Assembly (NCBI GenBank): GCA_963771295.1
Contig: CAVYTB010000011.1
Coordinates: forward strand, 310,001-374,000
Reading direction: 5' to 3'
Origin: Acidiferrum sp963771295
GTDB lineage: Bacteria; Acidobacteriota; Terriglobia; Acidiferrales; UBA7541
DNA length: 64,000 nt
Each line of letters begins with the position of its first letter. The stretch's first letter is position 1. Positions 28,372 to 35,468 of this stretch are shown here, piece after piece. A program made the position numbers and the translations under genes. The notes beneath the pieces were generated by a model. That model did not search any database. It had not been told where the DNA came from and was given only the letters and a program-made list of their open reading frames with translations.

Positions 28372-29147
28372 CGAGTTTTCCCGCCGAGCTTGCCAAAATA
28401 AATTCGCGCGAAATATTCCATGCGCACGGTGCCGTTCTGCTGATACGCGTCGAAGACTCCGCGCAGTTCCGCCATCATGGGCTCATAGTTGGCATGGCTT
28501 TCCGTGGGTGCGTACGAACTGCTGCGCAGTCGGCCGCGCAGGCCTTCCCAGTCGAGCACCTGATGGTTCGGCAGATCACGCGATTGAAATGAGCCGGCAT
28601 CGAAGAAGTGGCGGATCTTGTCCGCTTCCGGATAGGCGCTCTTCACTTTTTTGTAGTCGATGCCGAAACGCCCCAAGAGATTTTCATATTCTTTGGCGAA
28701 GGGAGTCTCTTCCATGCGGCGATCCTGCCAGATGACAATGACCCAGCCGTCCGGTTTCAGAACGCGGCGGAATTCCTGCTCGGCAGCCATGACGTTGAAC
28801 CAGTGAAACGCTTGGCCAGCGGTGATGAAATCGACGGAAGCAGGGGCTAGCGTGGTCTCTTCTGCGGACCCGTTGGTGCTTGTGAAATTCGAATAGCCAC
28901 GAAGAAATTCTTCGCCGCCCACGCGCATTTCGGTGTTGGGTTCGACGCCATAGACGCGATTCCCATGATCGAGGAAGAGTTTGCTTAAAAGGCCGGTGCC
29001 GGAACCGATGTCGGCAGTCACGTGATCGGGGCGCAGACCGCATTCCTTGGCCAGCAGATCCAGCAAAGCAGGCGGATAGCTGGGGCGGTAGCGAGTGTAG
29101 TCCGCCACGCGGTTGGAGAAGCGCTGTTTGGCGTCGGCAAAGGTCAT
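28368..29147 (-). CDS. SAM-dependent class I methyltransferase
   Basis: A 259-residue Rossmann methyltransferase: motif I ADIGSGTGLLSKLFLDHG, motif II VYGVEPNTEMR, a motif III-like region ASVDFITAGQAFHWFNVMAAEQEFRRVLKPDGWVIVIWQD. This matches the type 11 / YafE-like group, whose substrates vary. It is inserted between pheS and pheT and overlaps the pheT start by 4 bases, so it is co-expressed with the synthetase; whether it acts on tRNA or a small molecule is unknown. Confidence 0.85.
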   Translation of the reverse strand: MTFADAKQRFSNRVADYTRYRPSYPPALLDLLAKECGLRPDHVTADIGSGTGLLSKLFLDHGNRVYGVEPNTEMRVGGEEFLRGYSNFTSTNGSAEETTLAPASVDFITAGQAFHWFNVMAAEQEFRRVLKPDGWVIVIWQDRRMEETPFAKEYENLLGRFGIDYKKVKSAYPEADKIRHFFDAGSFQSRDLPNHQVLDWEGLRGRLRSSSYAPTESHANYEPMMAELRGVFDAYQQNGTVRMEYFARIYFGKLGGKTR

Positions 29148-29223
29148 GGACAGTTATCAGCCATCAGTTTTCAGTTCTGAGCAAGACACAACCGATTTCT
29201 CAGCCCATCCGTGCCCCGAAACA

Positions 29224-30357
29224 TCAGGGAAACTGTTTCAGGAAGCGGACGTCGTTCTGGAAAAAGACCTGAATATCGTCGATGCCGTATTTCAGCATAG
29301 CCAGGCGATCGATGCCGATGCCGAAGGCAAAGCCGCTGACTTTCTTCGGGTCGTAATTTACGAACCCATAGACCGCGGGATCCACCATGCCGGCGCCGAA
29401 CAGTTCGATCCAGCCGGCTCCCTTGCACTTGCCGCAAGTGCCGCCGGATTTGGCGGTGCCACTGCCACCGCAGAAAATGCACGAAGCGTCGAACTCCACG
29501 CTGGGCTCGGTGAACGGAAAATAACTGGGGCGAAATCGCGCTTTCACAGCTTCACCGAAAAATTGCTTCACGAAGTAATCGATAGTCCCGGTGAAATCGC
29601 AAAAGGTAATGTCAGAGTCGACGGCCAGCCCTTCAATCTGGTGAAACGCGAACGAATGCGTGGCGTCAGGATTGTCGCGCCGGTACACTTTGCCGGGAAC
29701 GATCACGCGCACCGGCGGCTGGCGTTTTTCCATTGTATGGATTTGCACGGGCGAAGTGTGCGTGCGCAGCAGCAGCGGCCCGGGCGCGCCCTTGGGCAGG
29801 TCCAGGTAGAAGGTGTCCATATCGTCGCGCACGGGATGAAATTCGGGAATGTTCAGCGCTTCGAAGTTGTAATAGGGCGTTTCGATTTCCGGGCCTTCGA
29901 CGACGGAGAAGCCAATCGAAACGAAAATGTCTTCGATTTCCTGGAAAACCTGGCGAATCAGATGGTGCGTGCCAACGGGACGGATGACGCCGGGGAGAGA
30001 AAGATCGACGCGCTCTTTGGCTGCCGCCGCAGTTGCCGCGCCGGTTTCGATTTCGGCGTGCCGCGCTTCGATCTGAGCATCGACGTGGCCGCGGAGTTCG
30101 TTCAATGCGGCGCCCACCGCGCGTTTCAGTTCCGGCGTAGCGGGTTTGAGCCAATTGTCGGTGATAAGCGTGAACACGCCGGATTTGCGTCCCAGCCACG
30201 CATCGCGCAGCGTCTTCCAGGACTCTTCGTTCTTGACCGCCGAGGCGTCCTCATCAAAACGTGCGCATAGTTCGGCAAAAAGCGAGCGCACGTGTTCGGC
30301 GGAAGTGATGGCGAGAGAGGCTAGCGTCTGCGTCAGCTTTGAATCAGCGGTCGACAT
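29224..30357 (-). CDS. pheS: Phenylalanyl-tRNA synthetase alpha subunit
   Basis: A 377-residue catalytic subunit. The class II motifs are seen: HHLIRQVFQEIEDIFVSIGFSVVEGPEIE, TSPVQIHTMEKRQPPVRVIVPGKVYRRDNPDATH, and AFGIGIDRLAMLKYGIDDIQVFFQNDVRFLKQF. A Cys-rich loop (CIFCGGSG...CGKCKGAGW) has the CxxC/CxxC spacing of a zinc site, found in several bacterial PheS. I chose the ATG at 30357; the frame is open to 30441. The N-terminal coiled coil needed for tRNA-Phe binding is intact. Confidence 0.95.
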   Translation of the reverse strand: MSTADSKLTQTLASLAITSAEHVRSLFAELCARFDEDASAVKNEESWKTLRDAWLGRKSGVFTLITDNWLKPATPELKRAVGAALNELRGHVDAQIEARHAEIETGAATAAAAKERVDLSLPGVIRPVGTHHLIRQVFQEIEDIFVSIGFSVVEGPEIETPYYNFEALNIPEFHPVRDDMDTFYLDLPKGAPGPLLLRTHTSPVQIHTMEKRQPPVRVIVPGKVYRRDNPDATHSFAFHQIEGLAVDSDITFCDFTGTIDYFVKQFFGEAVKARFRPSYFPFTEPSVEFDASCIFCGGSGTAKSGGTCGKCKGAGWIELFGAGMVDPAVYGFVNYDPKKVSGFAFGIGIDRLAMLKYGIDDIQVFFQNDVRFLKQFP

Positions 30358-30381
30358 AGTCGATGACAGGATACAACGCAA

Positions 30382-30405
30382 GGGCACGATGTATCGTGCC
30401 CCTAC
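30382..30405 (-). repeat. REP-like palindrome (GTAGGGGC type)
   Basis: Minus strand reads GTAGGGGCACGAT followed by ATCGTGCCC after a short spacer. It has the same head-plus-hairpin plan as other REPs in the window and lies between rplT and pheS. Confidence 0.6.
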
Positions 30406-30460
30406 GGAAGAAAACCTGGCGTCGCGGGAACTCGGAGGCACGACGCCGAAAGAGAAGAGA

Positions 30461-30494
30461 GATTCCTCACTCCGCGGACTCCGTTCGGAATGAC
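30461..30494. repeat. Dispersed GATTCCTCACTCCG repeat
   Basis: It runs from GATTCCTCACTCCG through CGGACTCCG to TTCGGAATGAC, ending 10 bases before the rplT stop. It is another palindromic intergenic class distinct from the 114-bp element but also ending in AATGAC. Confidence 0.5.
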
Positions 30495-30504
30495 GAGGGT
30501 TGAA

Positions 30505-30894
30505 CTACGACTTGCCGGCCTTGACGGCTTTTTTCGGCGGCGGAGCGGCGGCTCTGGCCTTTTCGGCGAGCTGCGCGAATCCGGCGGCGTCCTTCACGGC
30601 GATATCGGCCAGGACTTTGCGGTCGACGGAAATACCCGCGGCTTTCAGTCCATGAATGAGCTGGCCGTAAGTGATGCCGTTCAAGCGAGCGGCGGCGCCG
30701 ACGCGCTGGATCCACAAGCGGCGATACTGGCGCTTCTTCACGCGGCGATCGCGCTTCGCATAACGGTCGGCGCGATTGGCCGCTTCCTGAGCGGACTGGT
30801 ACAACTTGCTCTTTGTGAGGAAAAAGCCTTTTGTCCTCTTGAGGTACTTCTTACGCCGAGCCCGGCGTTTTGTGCCGCGTTTTACGCGTGGCAT
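30505..30894 (-). CDS. rplT: 50S ribosomal protein L20
   Basis: A 129-residue ribosomal assembly protein that binds 23S rRNA: MPRVKRGTKRRARRKKYLKRTKGFF, LYQSAQEAANRADRYAKRDRRVKKRQYRRLWIQRVGAAAR, NGITYGQLIHGLKAAGISVDRKVLADIA. It has a short Ala/Pro/Lys tail. In many bacteria L20 represses the infC-rpmI-rplT operon. Here it is unusually far (373 bases) from rpmI. Confidence 0.97.
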   Translation of the reverse strand: MPRVKRGTKRRARRKKYLKRTKGFFLTKSKLYQSAQEAANRADRYAKRDRRVKKRQYRRLWIQRVGAAARLNGITYGQLIHGLKAAGISVDRKVLADIAVKDAAGFAQLAEKARAAAPPPKKAVKAGKS

Positions 30895-31267
30895 GGGTTT
30901 TCTCCTTCGTTTGGTGTAGCTCGGGCCCTCAGGCTCGAGGATTCTTCCTGGTAGCGGACAAAATCCTCACCCCTGAAGGGGTGAGCTACAAATGATTTGG
31001 AAGCAAAGCAGGTTGCGAAGAAACGCGGCGAGGCGATTCCAGCAACGGGTTTGTTTCCGATGTGATTCGTTGCAGGACCTTGCGGCGATGGCGGCATAAA
31101 GCCGCCCCTACAACTACCGAGCAAATGCTCGGCATGCGCTCCACGTGAGCGGAGCAGAACGGCCGGCAGGCACCCGTGTAGCACTGCCTGGCGCGTTCTT
31201 GCGGATTTGCATCCGCAAGTTCATTGCAGGGATGCCAAAGAGCGCGTCCCTACGAAGACTGAGAAAC
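30895..31267. repeat. REP-like palindrome cluster between rpmI and rplT
   Basis: Four palindromes lie in this gap: CTCACCCCT / AGGGGTGAG followed by CTACA (30966-30991); GGCGGC-ATAAA-GCCGCC then CCTACA (31090-31113); a 9-bp stem CTTGCGGAT / ATCCGCAAG (31198-31219); and an AGGGA...TCCCTACG unit (about 31228-31255). No gene was seen in the gap. Several end in CTACA or CTACG, that is TGTAG or CGTAG on the minus strand. Confidence 0.65.
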
Positions 31268-31492
31268 CTAGAAGCTGTACGGCATCATCTGGCGAACGGC
31301 GGCGACGTCGACCTTTTCCACCTTGGTCAGCTTCTTGAGCTTGCGCATGCGCTTGGCGGCCTTGGTGCCCAGCAAGTGGCGTTTACCGGAATGCATGCGG
31401 ATAATCTTGCCCGTCGCGGTAATCTTGAAGCGCTTCTTAGCGCCGCGATGGGTCTTCAGTTTCATTTTTGGTTTTGTCGAATTGCGTGGCAT
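31268..31492 (-). CDS. rpmI: 50S ribosomal protein L35
   Basis: A 74-residue basic ribosomal protein: MKLKTHRGAKKRFKITATGKIIRMHSGKRHLLGTKAAKRMRKLKKLTKV. The start at 31492 (MPRNSTKPK) is supported by GGAGAGGATT upstream; an internal ATG at 31465 would give the shorter common N-terminus. The tail VEKVDVAAVRQMMPYSF is typical. Confidence 0.95.
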   Translation of the reverse strand: MPRNSTKPKMKLKTHRGAKKRFKITATGKIIRMHSGKRHLLGTKAAKRMRKLKKLTKVEKVDVAAVRQMMPYSF

Positions 31493-31587
31493 TGCTTTGA
31501 ATCCTCTCCGTGCAGGCCGGCCAGAGCCAGCCCCTTCAAGTTTCCATCTGGAATAACTCTGCCGGCGCGAAGCCGGCAACTGCAACC

Positions 31588-32166
31588 TTACGCGTTCGTT
31601 TGCGCTTGTGCGGCGGGACGCGGGGTTGCTCCAGCACCTTTTTTCGGCGCCAGAAGCGCTACCAGAACGTTGCCTTCCATGCGCGGCATAGTTTCGATCT
31701 GGCCCTGCTCACCGATTTCCGCCAACAGCCGGGTCATCTTGGCGCGTCCGACTTCCTGGTGGGCCATTTCGCGGCCACGGTGAAAAATCATGGCGCGTAC
31801 TTTGTGGCCTTCTCCCAGGAACTTCAGGATCTGGTTCTTGCGAACCTGAAAATCGTGCTCGGCGGTCGCCGGGCGGAACTTCACTTCTTTTAACTGCGAG
31901 CCACGGCTGCTTTTGCGCTGCTCGTGGGCCTTCTTGCTTTGTTGATAGAGAAACTTGCCGTAGTCGGTGATCTTACAAACCGGCGGATCAGCGGTGGGCG
32001 AAATTTCCACCAGGTCCAATCCCCGTTCGCGGGCCATGCGCACGGCCTCGAACGGTTGCATTACTCCAAGCTGGCCACCTTCTTCGTCAATCACCCGGAC
32101 TTCGCGGGAGCGTATCCGTTCGTTGATGCGGATACGGTCGGCTTGCCGGAAATTCCGTTCAGCGAT
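31588..32166 (-). CDS. infC: Translation initiation factor IF-3, probable AUC start
   Basis: The 192-residue factor binds the 30S subunit and checks start codons. N-domain: RIRINERIRSREVRVIDEEGGQLGVMQPFEAVRMARERGLDLVEISPTADPPVCKITDYGKFLYQQSKK; C-domain: EVKFRPATAEHDFQVRKNQILKFLGEGHKVRAMIFHRGREMAH. There is no ATG or GTG at a sensible place. The ATC at 32166 follows AGGGGG and four T residues, matching the rare AUU/AUC starts by which IF-3 limits its own synthesis. A GTG at 32193 is the only other in-frame start and would add nine unconserved residues. A Pro/Ala-rich tail is present. Confidence 0.93.
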   Translation of the reverse strand: MAERNFRQADRIRINERIRSREVRVIDEEGGQLGVMQPFEAVRMARERGLDLVEISPTADPPVCKITDYGKFLYQQSKKAHEQRKSSRGSQLKEVKFRPATAEHDFQVRKNQILKFLGEGHKVRAMIFHRGREMAHQEVGRAKMTRLLAEIGEQGQIETMPRMEGNVLVALLAPKKGAGATPRPAAQAQTNA

Positions 32167-32191
32167 AAAACCCCCTAGGCAACTAAAAGGC

Positions 32192-32207
32192 ACCCGGCGA
32201 ACCGGGT
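32192..32207 (-). promoter_or_regulatory. UUCG hairpin in the infC leader
   Basis: ACCCGG-TTCG-CCGGGT forms a very stable tetraloop hairpin 15 bases upstream of the AGGGGG ribosome site, followed by GCCTTTTAG. It may shape the infC leader or act as a weak terminator. Confidence 0.5.
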
Positions 32208-32266
32208 CAAACCCCGTTTGAATACCCTAACCCCCTGTAGCTTCCGCCGCATGGGGCAGGTTGTAA

Positions 32267-32297
32267 AGTATAACACGCGATAGGCGGAACCCGGCAA
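32267..32297 (-). promoter_or_regulatory. Probable infC promoter
   Basis: The minus strand has TATACT (32272-32267), a five-of-six match to the -10 consensus, with TTGCCG about 19 bases upstream as a weak -35. This would let infC-rpmI-rplT be transcribed separately from thrS. Confidence 0.4.
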
Positions 32298-32322
32298 GAG
32301 GCAGGTGCTGGGAAAGAAGGCC

Positions 32323-33036
32323 TCAGCTCGTTAATTCCAACGTGCCTTTTGGACCTGCGAAGTGTGCGCGGAGTTGCGGTTTTTTCCCTTTCACGACCGG
32401 AACATCCAGCGAGAGCAGCGCGAGCGTCTTGGCGAGCTTCTCTGGTTCTGGAGTCGCCAGCTCAAAGCGAATCAGGTGGCAGCCCGCGGGGGCGTCGGCA
32501 GAAGGGTGCGAAGAGTCGGCGCTCCATTCGATGAAGAACGGGAGCAGGCCCGAAGCATCGTCATTCAGCGTTAGCGTTTGCCAGTGCAGGAGGCGGCCGT
32601 CGGGAGGTTTGCGCGAGCCGGGAGCCGGTCCTTCGAAAGTGAGTCCCGCTTGCTGAAGCCGCTTCGCGAACGAGCTGAGATCGCCGGGATGAGCGGCCCA
32701 TTCGACTAGTCGCGGCTCGGCGAGCTTCTCGAGTTGCGATCGGCGCGCGCTTCTGGAATCGGGTTGCGCAGGATCGGGCGCGATGATTTCCAGATAGTGG
32801 CGCTGGCCGAGGGAGAGCAGGGCGTTTTGCGTGCCGCGACCGGGATGAACGCCACCAAACATGGCTTTCACACCAAGGCGTTGTTCCACGAAAGCGATTC
32901 CGTGATCAAGATCGCTGCAGCCGAGCAGGATGTGGTCCAATTTTTCAGGCACAGCGTCGGGCGAGTTACCGCGTGTCAGCATCGGGGTCACCATCGCGCC
33001 TGCTGCCATACCCAGAAATGATCGCCGCGTCAGCAC
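32323..33036 (-). CDS. Tat-exported VOC / glyoxalase-like protein
   Basis: A 237-residue protein starting with a twin-arginine signal (LTRRSFLGMAAGAMVTPM). The body matches the VOC fold of the Glyoxalase_3 type: KLDHILLGCSDLDHGIAFVEQRLGVKAMFGGVHPGRGTQNALLSLGQRHYLEIIAPDP. The GTG start lies one base after the thrS stop, so it is read through from thrS. Role unknown. It is unusual for an exported protein to sit between thrS and infC. Confidence 0.8.
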   Translation of the reverse strand: MLTRRSFLGMAAGAMVTPMLTRGNSPDAVPEKLDHILLGCSDLDHGIAFVEQRLGVKAMFGGVHPGRGTQNALLSLGQRHYLEIIAPDPAQPDSRSARRSQLEKLAEPRLVEWAAHPGDLSSFAKRLQQAGLTFEGPAPGSRKPPDGRLLHWQTLTLNDDASGLLPFFIEWSADSSHPSADAPAGCHLIRFELATPEPEKLAKTLALLSLDVPVVKGKKPQLRAHFAGPKGTLELTS

Positions 33037-33037
33037 G

Positions 33038-35047
33038 TCAGGCGATGGTGCGCGAGGAAATTTCTTCCTGTAACGCGCTGATCAGATCCGGCAGGGGGCG
33101 CGCGCCGAGGTCGCCCTTGCTGCGATGGCGAACGCTGACGCTACCCGCTTCGGCTTCCTTGGGCCCGACCACGAGCATGTAGGGAGTTTTCTGCATCTGA
33201 GCGTCGCGAATCTTCGCGGGCAATTTTTCATTGCGGTCGTCGAGATGCACGCGAAGGCCATGACTCTTCAGCGTTTCGTAAACGTGCTTGGCGTAATCCT
33301 GCACTTTTTCGCTGACCGGGCAGATTTCCACTTGCACGGGAGCGAGCCACAGGGGAAACGCGCCGGCGTAGTGTTCGATGAGAATACCGAAGAAGCGCTC
33401 GACGGAACCGAGCAGCGCGCGATGGACCATTAAGGGCTGGTGGCGTTTGCCGTCCTCGCCTACGTATTCGAGACCGAAGCGAGCGGGAAGATTAAAGTCG
33501 AACTGCACGGTGGTGAGTTGCCAGGAGCGGCCGATGGCGTCAATCAGCTTGACGTCAATCTTCGGCCCGTAAAACGCCGCTTCGCCCTCGATGCGCTTGT
33601 AAGGAATTTTCATACGATCCATGGTGCTGCGAAGGGCGTTGGTGGCCCGGTGCCAGTCTTCAGGCTTTCCGGCGTAGTTTTCCGGATGCTTTTCGTCCCA
33701 GTCGGAAAGTTCGACTTCGAATTTGTCGAAGCCAAAATTCTTCATCACCGCGAAAGCAAAGTCGACGCAGGCTTCCACCTCGGATTCAATCTGATCCGGA
33801 GTGCAGAAGATGTGCGCGTCATCTTGCGTAAAGCCGCGAACGCGCAGCAGACCGTGAAGCACGCCGCTGCGCTCGTAGCGATACACGGTGCCCAGTTCCG
33901 CCAGGCGCACAGGAAGGTCGCGATAGCTGCGCAGCTTGGTTTTGTAGATCAGGATGTGGCCCGGGCAATTCATGGGCTTCAGCTGGTAATCGGCTTTTTC
34001 CACTTCTACCGCGCCAAACATGCTTTCCTTGTAGAAGTTGGCGTGGCCGGAAGTTTTCCAGAGGTCGAAAAGCATGATGTGCGGAGTGAAAACGAGATCG
34101 TAACCGCGCTTCAACAGCTCGTCGCGCAGCCAGTTTTCCACCAGCGTGCGGATCAAACCGCCTTTGGGATGCCAAAAGATGAGTCCCGGCCCGGCTTCTT
34201 CTTGAATACTGAATAGATCGAGTTCCGCGCCCAGCCGACGATGGTCGCGACGCTTGGCTTCTTCCAGTCGATGCAGGTGGGCGTCCAGTTCCTTTTGCGA
34301 GAAGAACGCCGCGGCGTAAATCCGCTGCAGTTGCGGATTGCCTTCCTGGCCCTTCCAGTACGCGCCGGCAACATTCATCAATTTGAATGCTTGAATGCGC
34401 TTGGTGGAAGGAATATGCGGACCGCGGCAGAAATCGATGAATTTTCCGGTGGTATAGAACGACACCATCGGTTCGTCGGCCTTCTCTTCAATGAGTTCGC
34501 ACTTGAAGAGCTGCTTGGAATCCTGGTACAGCTTCAGCGCTTCCGGCTTGGGCAAAAGCTTGCGCTCGTTCGGAAGATCCTGAGCCGCAAGCTCATGCAT
34601 TTTCTTTTCTATTTTCACCAGGTCTTCGGGCGTGAATGGGTCTTCACGCAGGAATTCGTAGAAGAAACCGTTTTCGACCGGAGGGCCGATGCCCAGCTTC
34701 ACGTTGGGATAAAGTTCCATGACCGCGGCGGCCAGCAGGTGCGCTGCGGAATGCCGGAAAACATAAAGCGCGTCGGCATCTTTCTCAGTAAGGATGTGCA
34801 GCTTGACATCTTGTTCCAGAGGACGGCGCAGGTCGTAGAGCAAGCTGCCATCTTCGGCCGGGTCGACGGAATTGGAAAAGATGCCGGATTTGCTTTTTGC
34901 GCCGTTGCCGTCGGTGGCATAGACCTTGGCGACCAGCGCGGCTTCGGCCAGTCTGGGTGAAATGGATTTGGCGACTTCGACGGGAGTGGTGCCCTTGGGA
35001 AAGTCTTTCACGCTGCCGTCGGGAAGTGTTACGTGAATCTGGTCCAT
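33038..35047 (-). CDS. thrS: Threonyl-tRNA synthetase
   Basis: The 669-residue enzyme charges tRNA-Thr. Domains in order: TGS (IHVTLPDGSVKDFPKGTTPVEVA), editing domain with HSAAHLLAAAV and the zinc-like FCRGPHIPS region, catalytic core (MFGAVEVEKADYQLKPMNCPGHILIYK, GVLHGLLRVRGFTQDDAHIFC, QPLMVHRALLGSVERFFGILIEHYAG) and anticodon-binding domain (CPVSEKVQDYAKHVYETLKSHG). First gene of the thrS-infC-rpmI-rplT-pheST block. TAGGA precedes the ATG. Confidence 0.97.
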   Translation of the reverse strand: MDQIHVTLPDGSVKDFPKGTTPVEVAKSISPRLAEAALVAKVYATDGNGAKSKSGIFSNSVDPAEDGSLLYDLRRPLEQDVKLHILTEKDADALYVFRHSAAHLLAAAVMELYPNVKLGIGPPVENGFFYEFLREDPFTPEDLVKIEKKMHELAAQDLPNERKLLPKPEALKLYQDSKQLFKCELIEEKADEPMVSFYTTGKFIDFCRGPHIPSTKRIQAFKLMNVAGAYWKGQEGNPQLQRIYAAAFFSQKELDAHLHRLEEAKRRDHRRLGAELDLFSIQEEAGPGLIFWHPKGGLIRTLVENWLRDELLKRGYDLVFTPHIMLFDLWKTSGHANFYKESMFGAVEVEKADYQLKPMNCPGHILIYKTKLRSYRDLPVRLAELGTVYRYERSGVLHGLLRVRGFTQDDAHIFCTPDQIESEVEACVDFAFAVMKNFGFDKFEVELSDWDEKHPENYAGKPEDWHRATNALRSTMDRMKIPYKRIEGEAAFYGPKIDVKLIDAIGRSWQLTTVQFDFNLPARFGLEYVGEDGKRHQPLMVHRALLGSVERFFGILIEHYAGAFPLWLAPVQVEICPVSEKVQDYAKHVYETLKSHGLRVHLDDRNEKLPAKIRDAQMQKTPYMLVVGPKEAEAGSVSVRHRSKGDLGARPLPDLISALQEEISSRTIA

Positions 35048-35146
35048 CGGTCTGTCCTAGCTGCAGGGAATCCTGCGCAGAGCTTAGCCAATTAGAGTAT
35101 CGGCGGGTGGAGTATGGGTCAAGGCGCGAAGGCTGTCAGAAAATCG

Positions 35147-35389
35147 TTACGCCGAGGACGACAAGCAGAAGCGATCGTTCCGGTCGCGACAATCATCCTT
35201 CCACTGCATGCCTTTGGCGATACCGCGCAAATCCTTAATGGAGCGCGTGTGTTGCCCAGGACGTCGCAGCCGGATAGATCGGTCGAGGGCAAAGACCTCT
35301 AGCACCTCGCCGGGCTTCAGTTCGAGTGGCTCGCGAATCTTCTCGGGAATGATCACCTGAAAGTCGGGGGATATTTTCACGGTTTCCAT
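35147..35389 (-). CDS. AbrB/SpoVT-type (VapB-like) antitoxin, no toxin partner seen
   Basis: An 80-residue protein with a swapped-hairpin AbrB domain: METVKISPDFQVIIPEKIREPLELKPGEVLEVFALDRSIRLRRP. Such proteins repress their own promoter and usually neutralise a PIN-domain VapC encoded just downstream. No PIN domain follows here (the next 100 bases lead into the thrS upstream region), so it is an orphan or the toxin was lost. The start at 35389 has CTGGAG upstream; the frame is open to 35434. The tail (KDDCRDRNDRFCLSSSA) is unusual and may be altered. Confidence 0.75.
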   Translation of the reverse strand: METVKISPDFQVIIPEKIREPLELKPGEVLEVFALDRSIRLRRPGQHTRSIKDLRGIAKGMQWKDDCRDRNDRFCLSSSA

Positions 35390-35468
35390 CAGCGGCTCCA
35401 GCTTCAGGGTATCGGTATGGCTACCGCGCGTCAATTGGTGTGCTTCGGGATGGTTCAGAGTGCAGGGC

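Noticed and set aside
30895..31267. Possible CRISPR array
   Set aside because: The repeats differ in sequence and spacing and are palindromes of REP type; no regular direct repeats or cas genes were seen.
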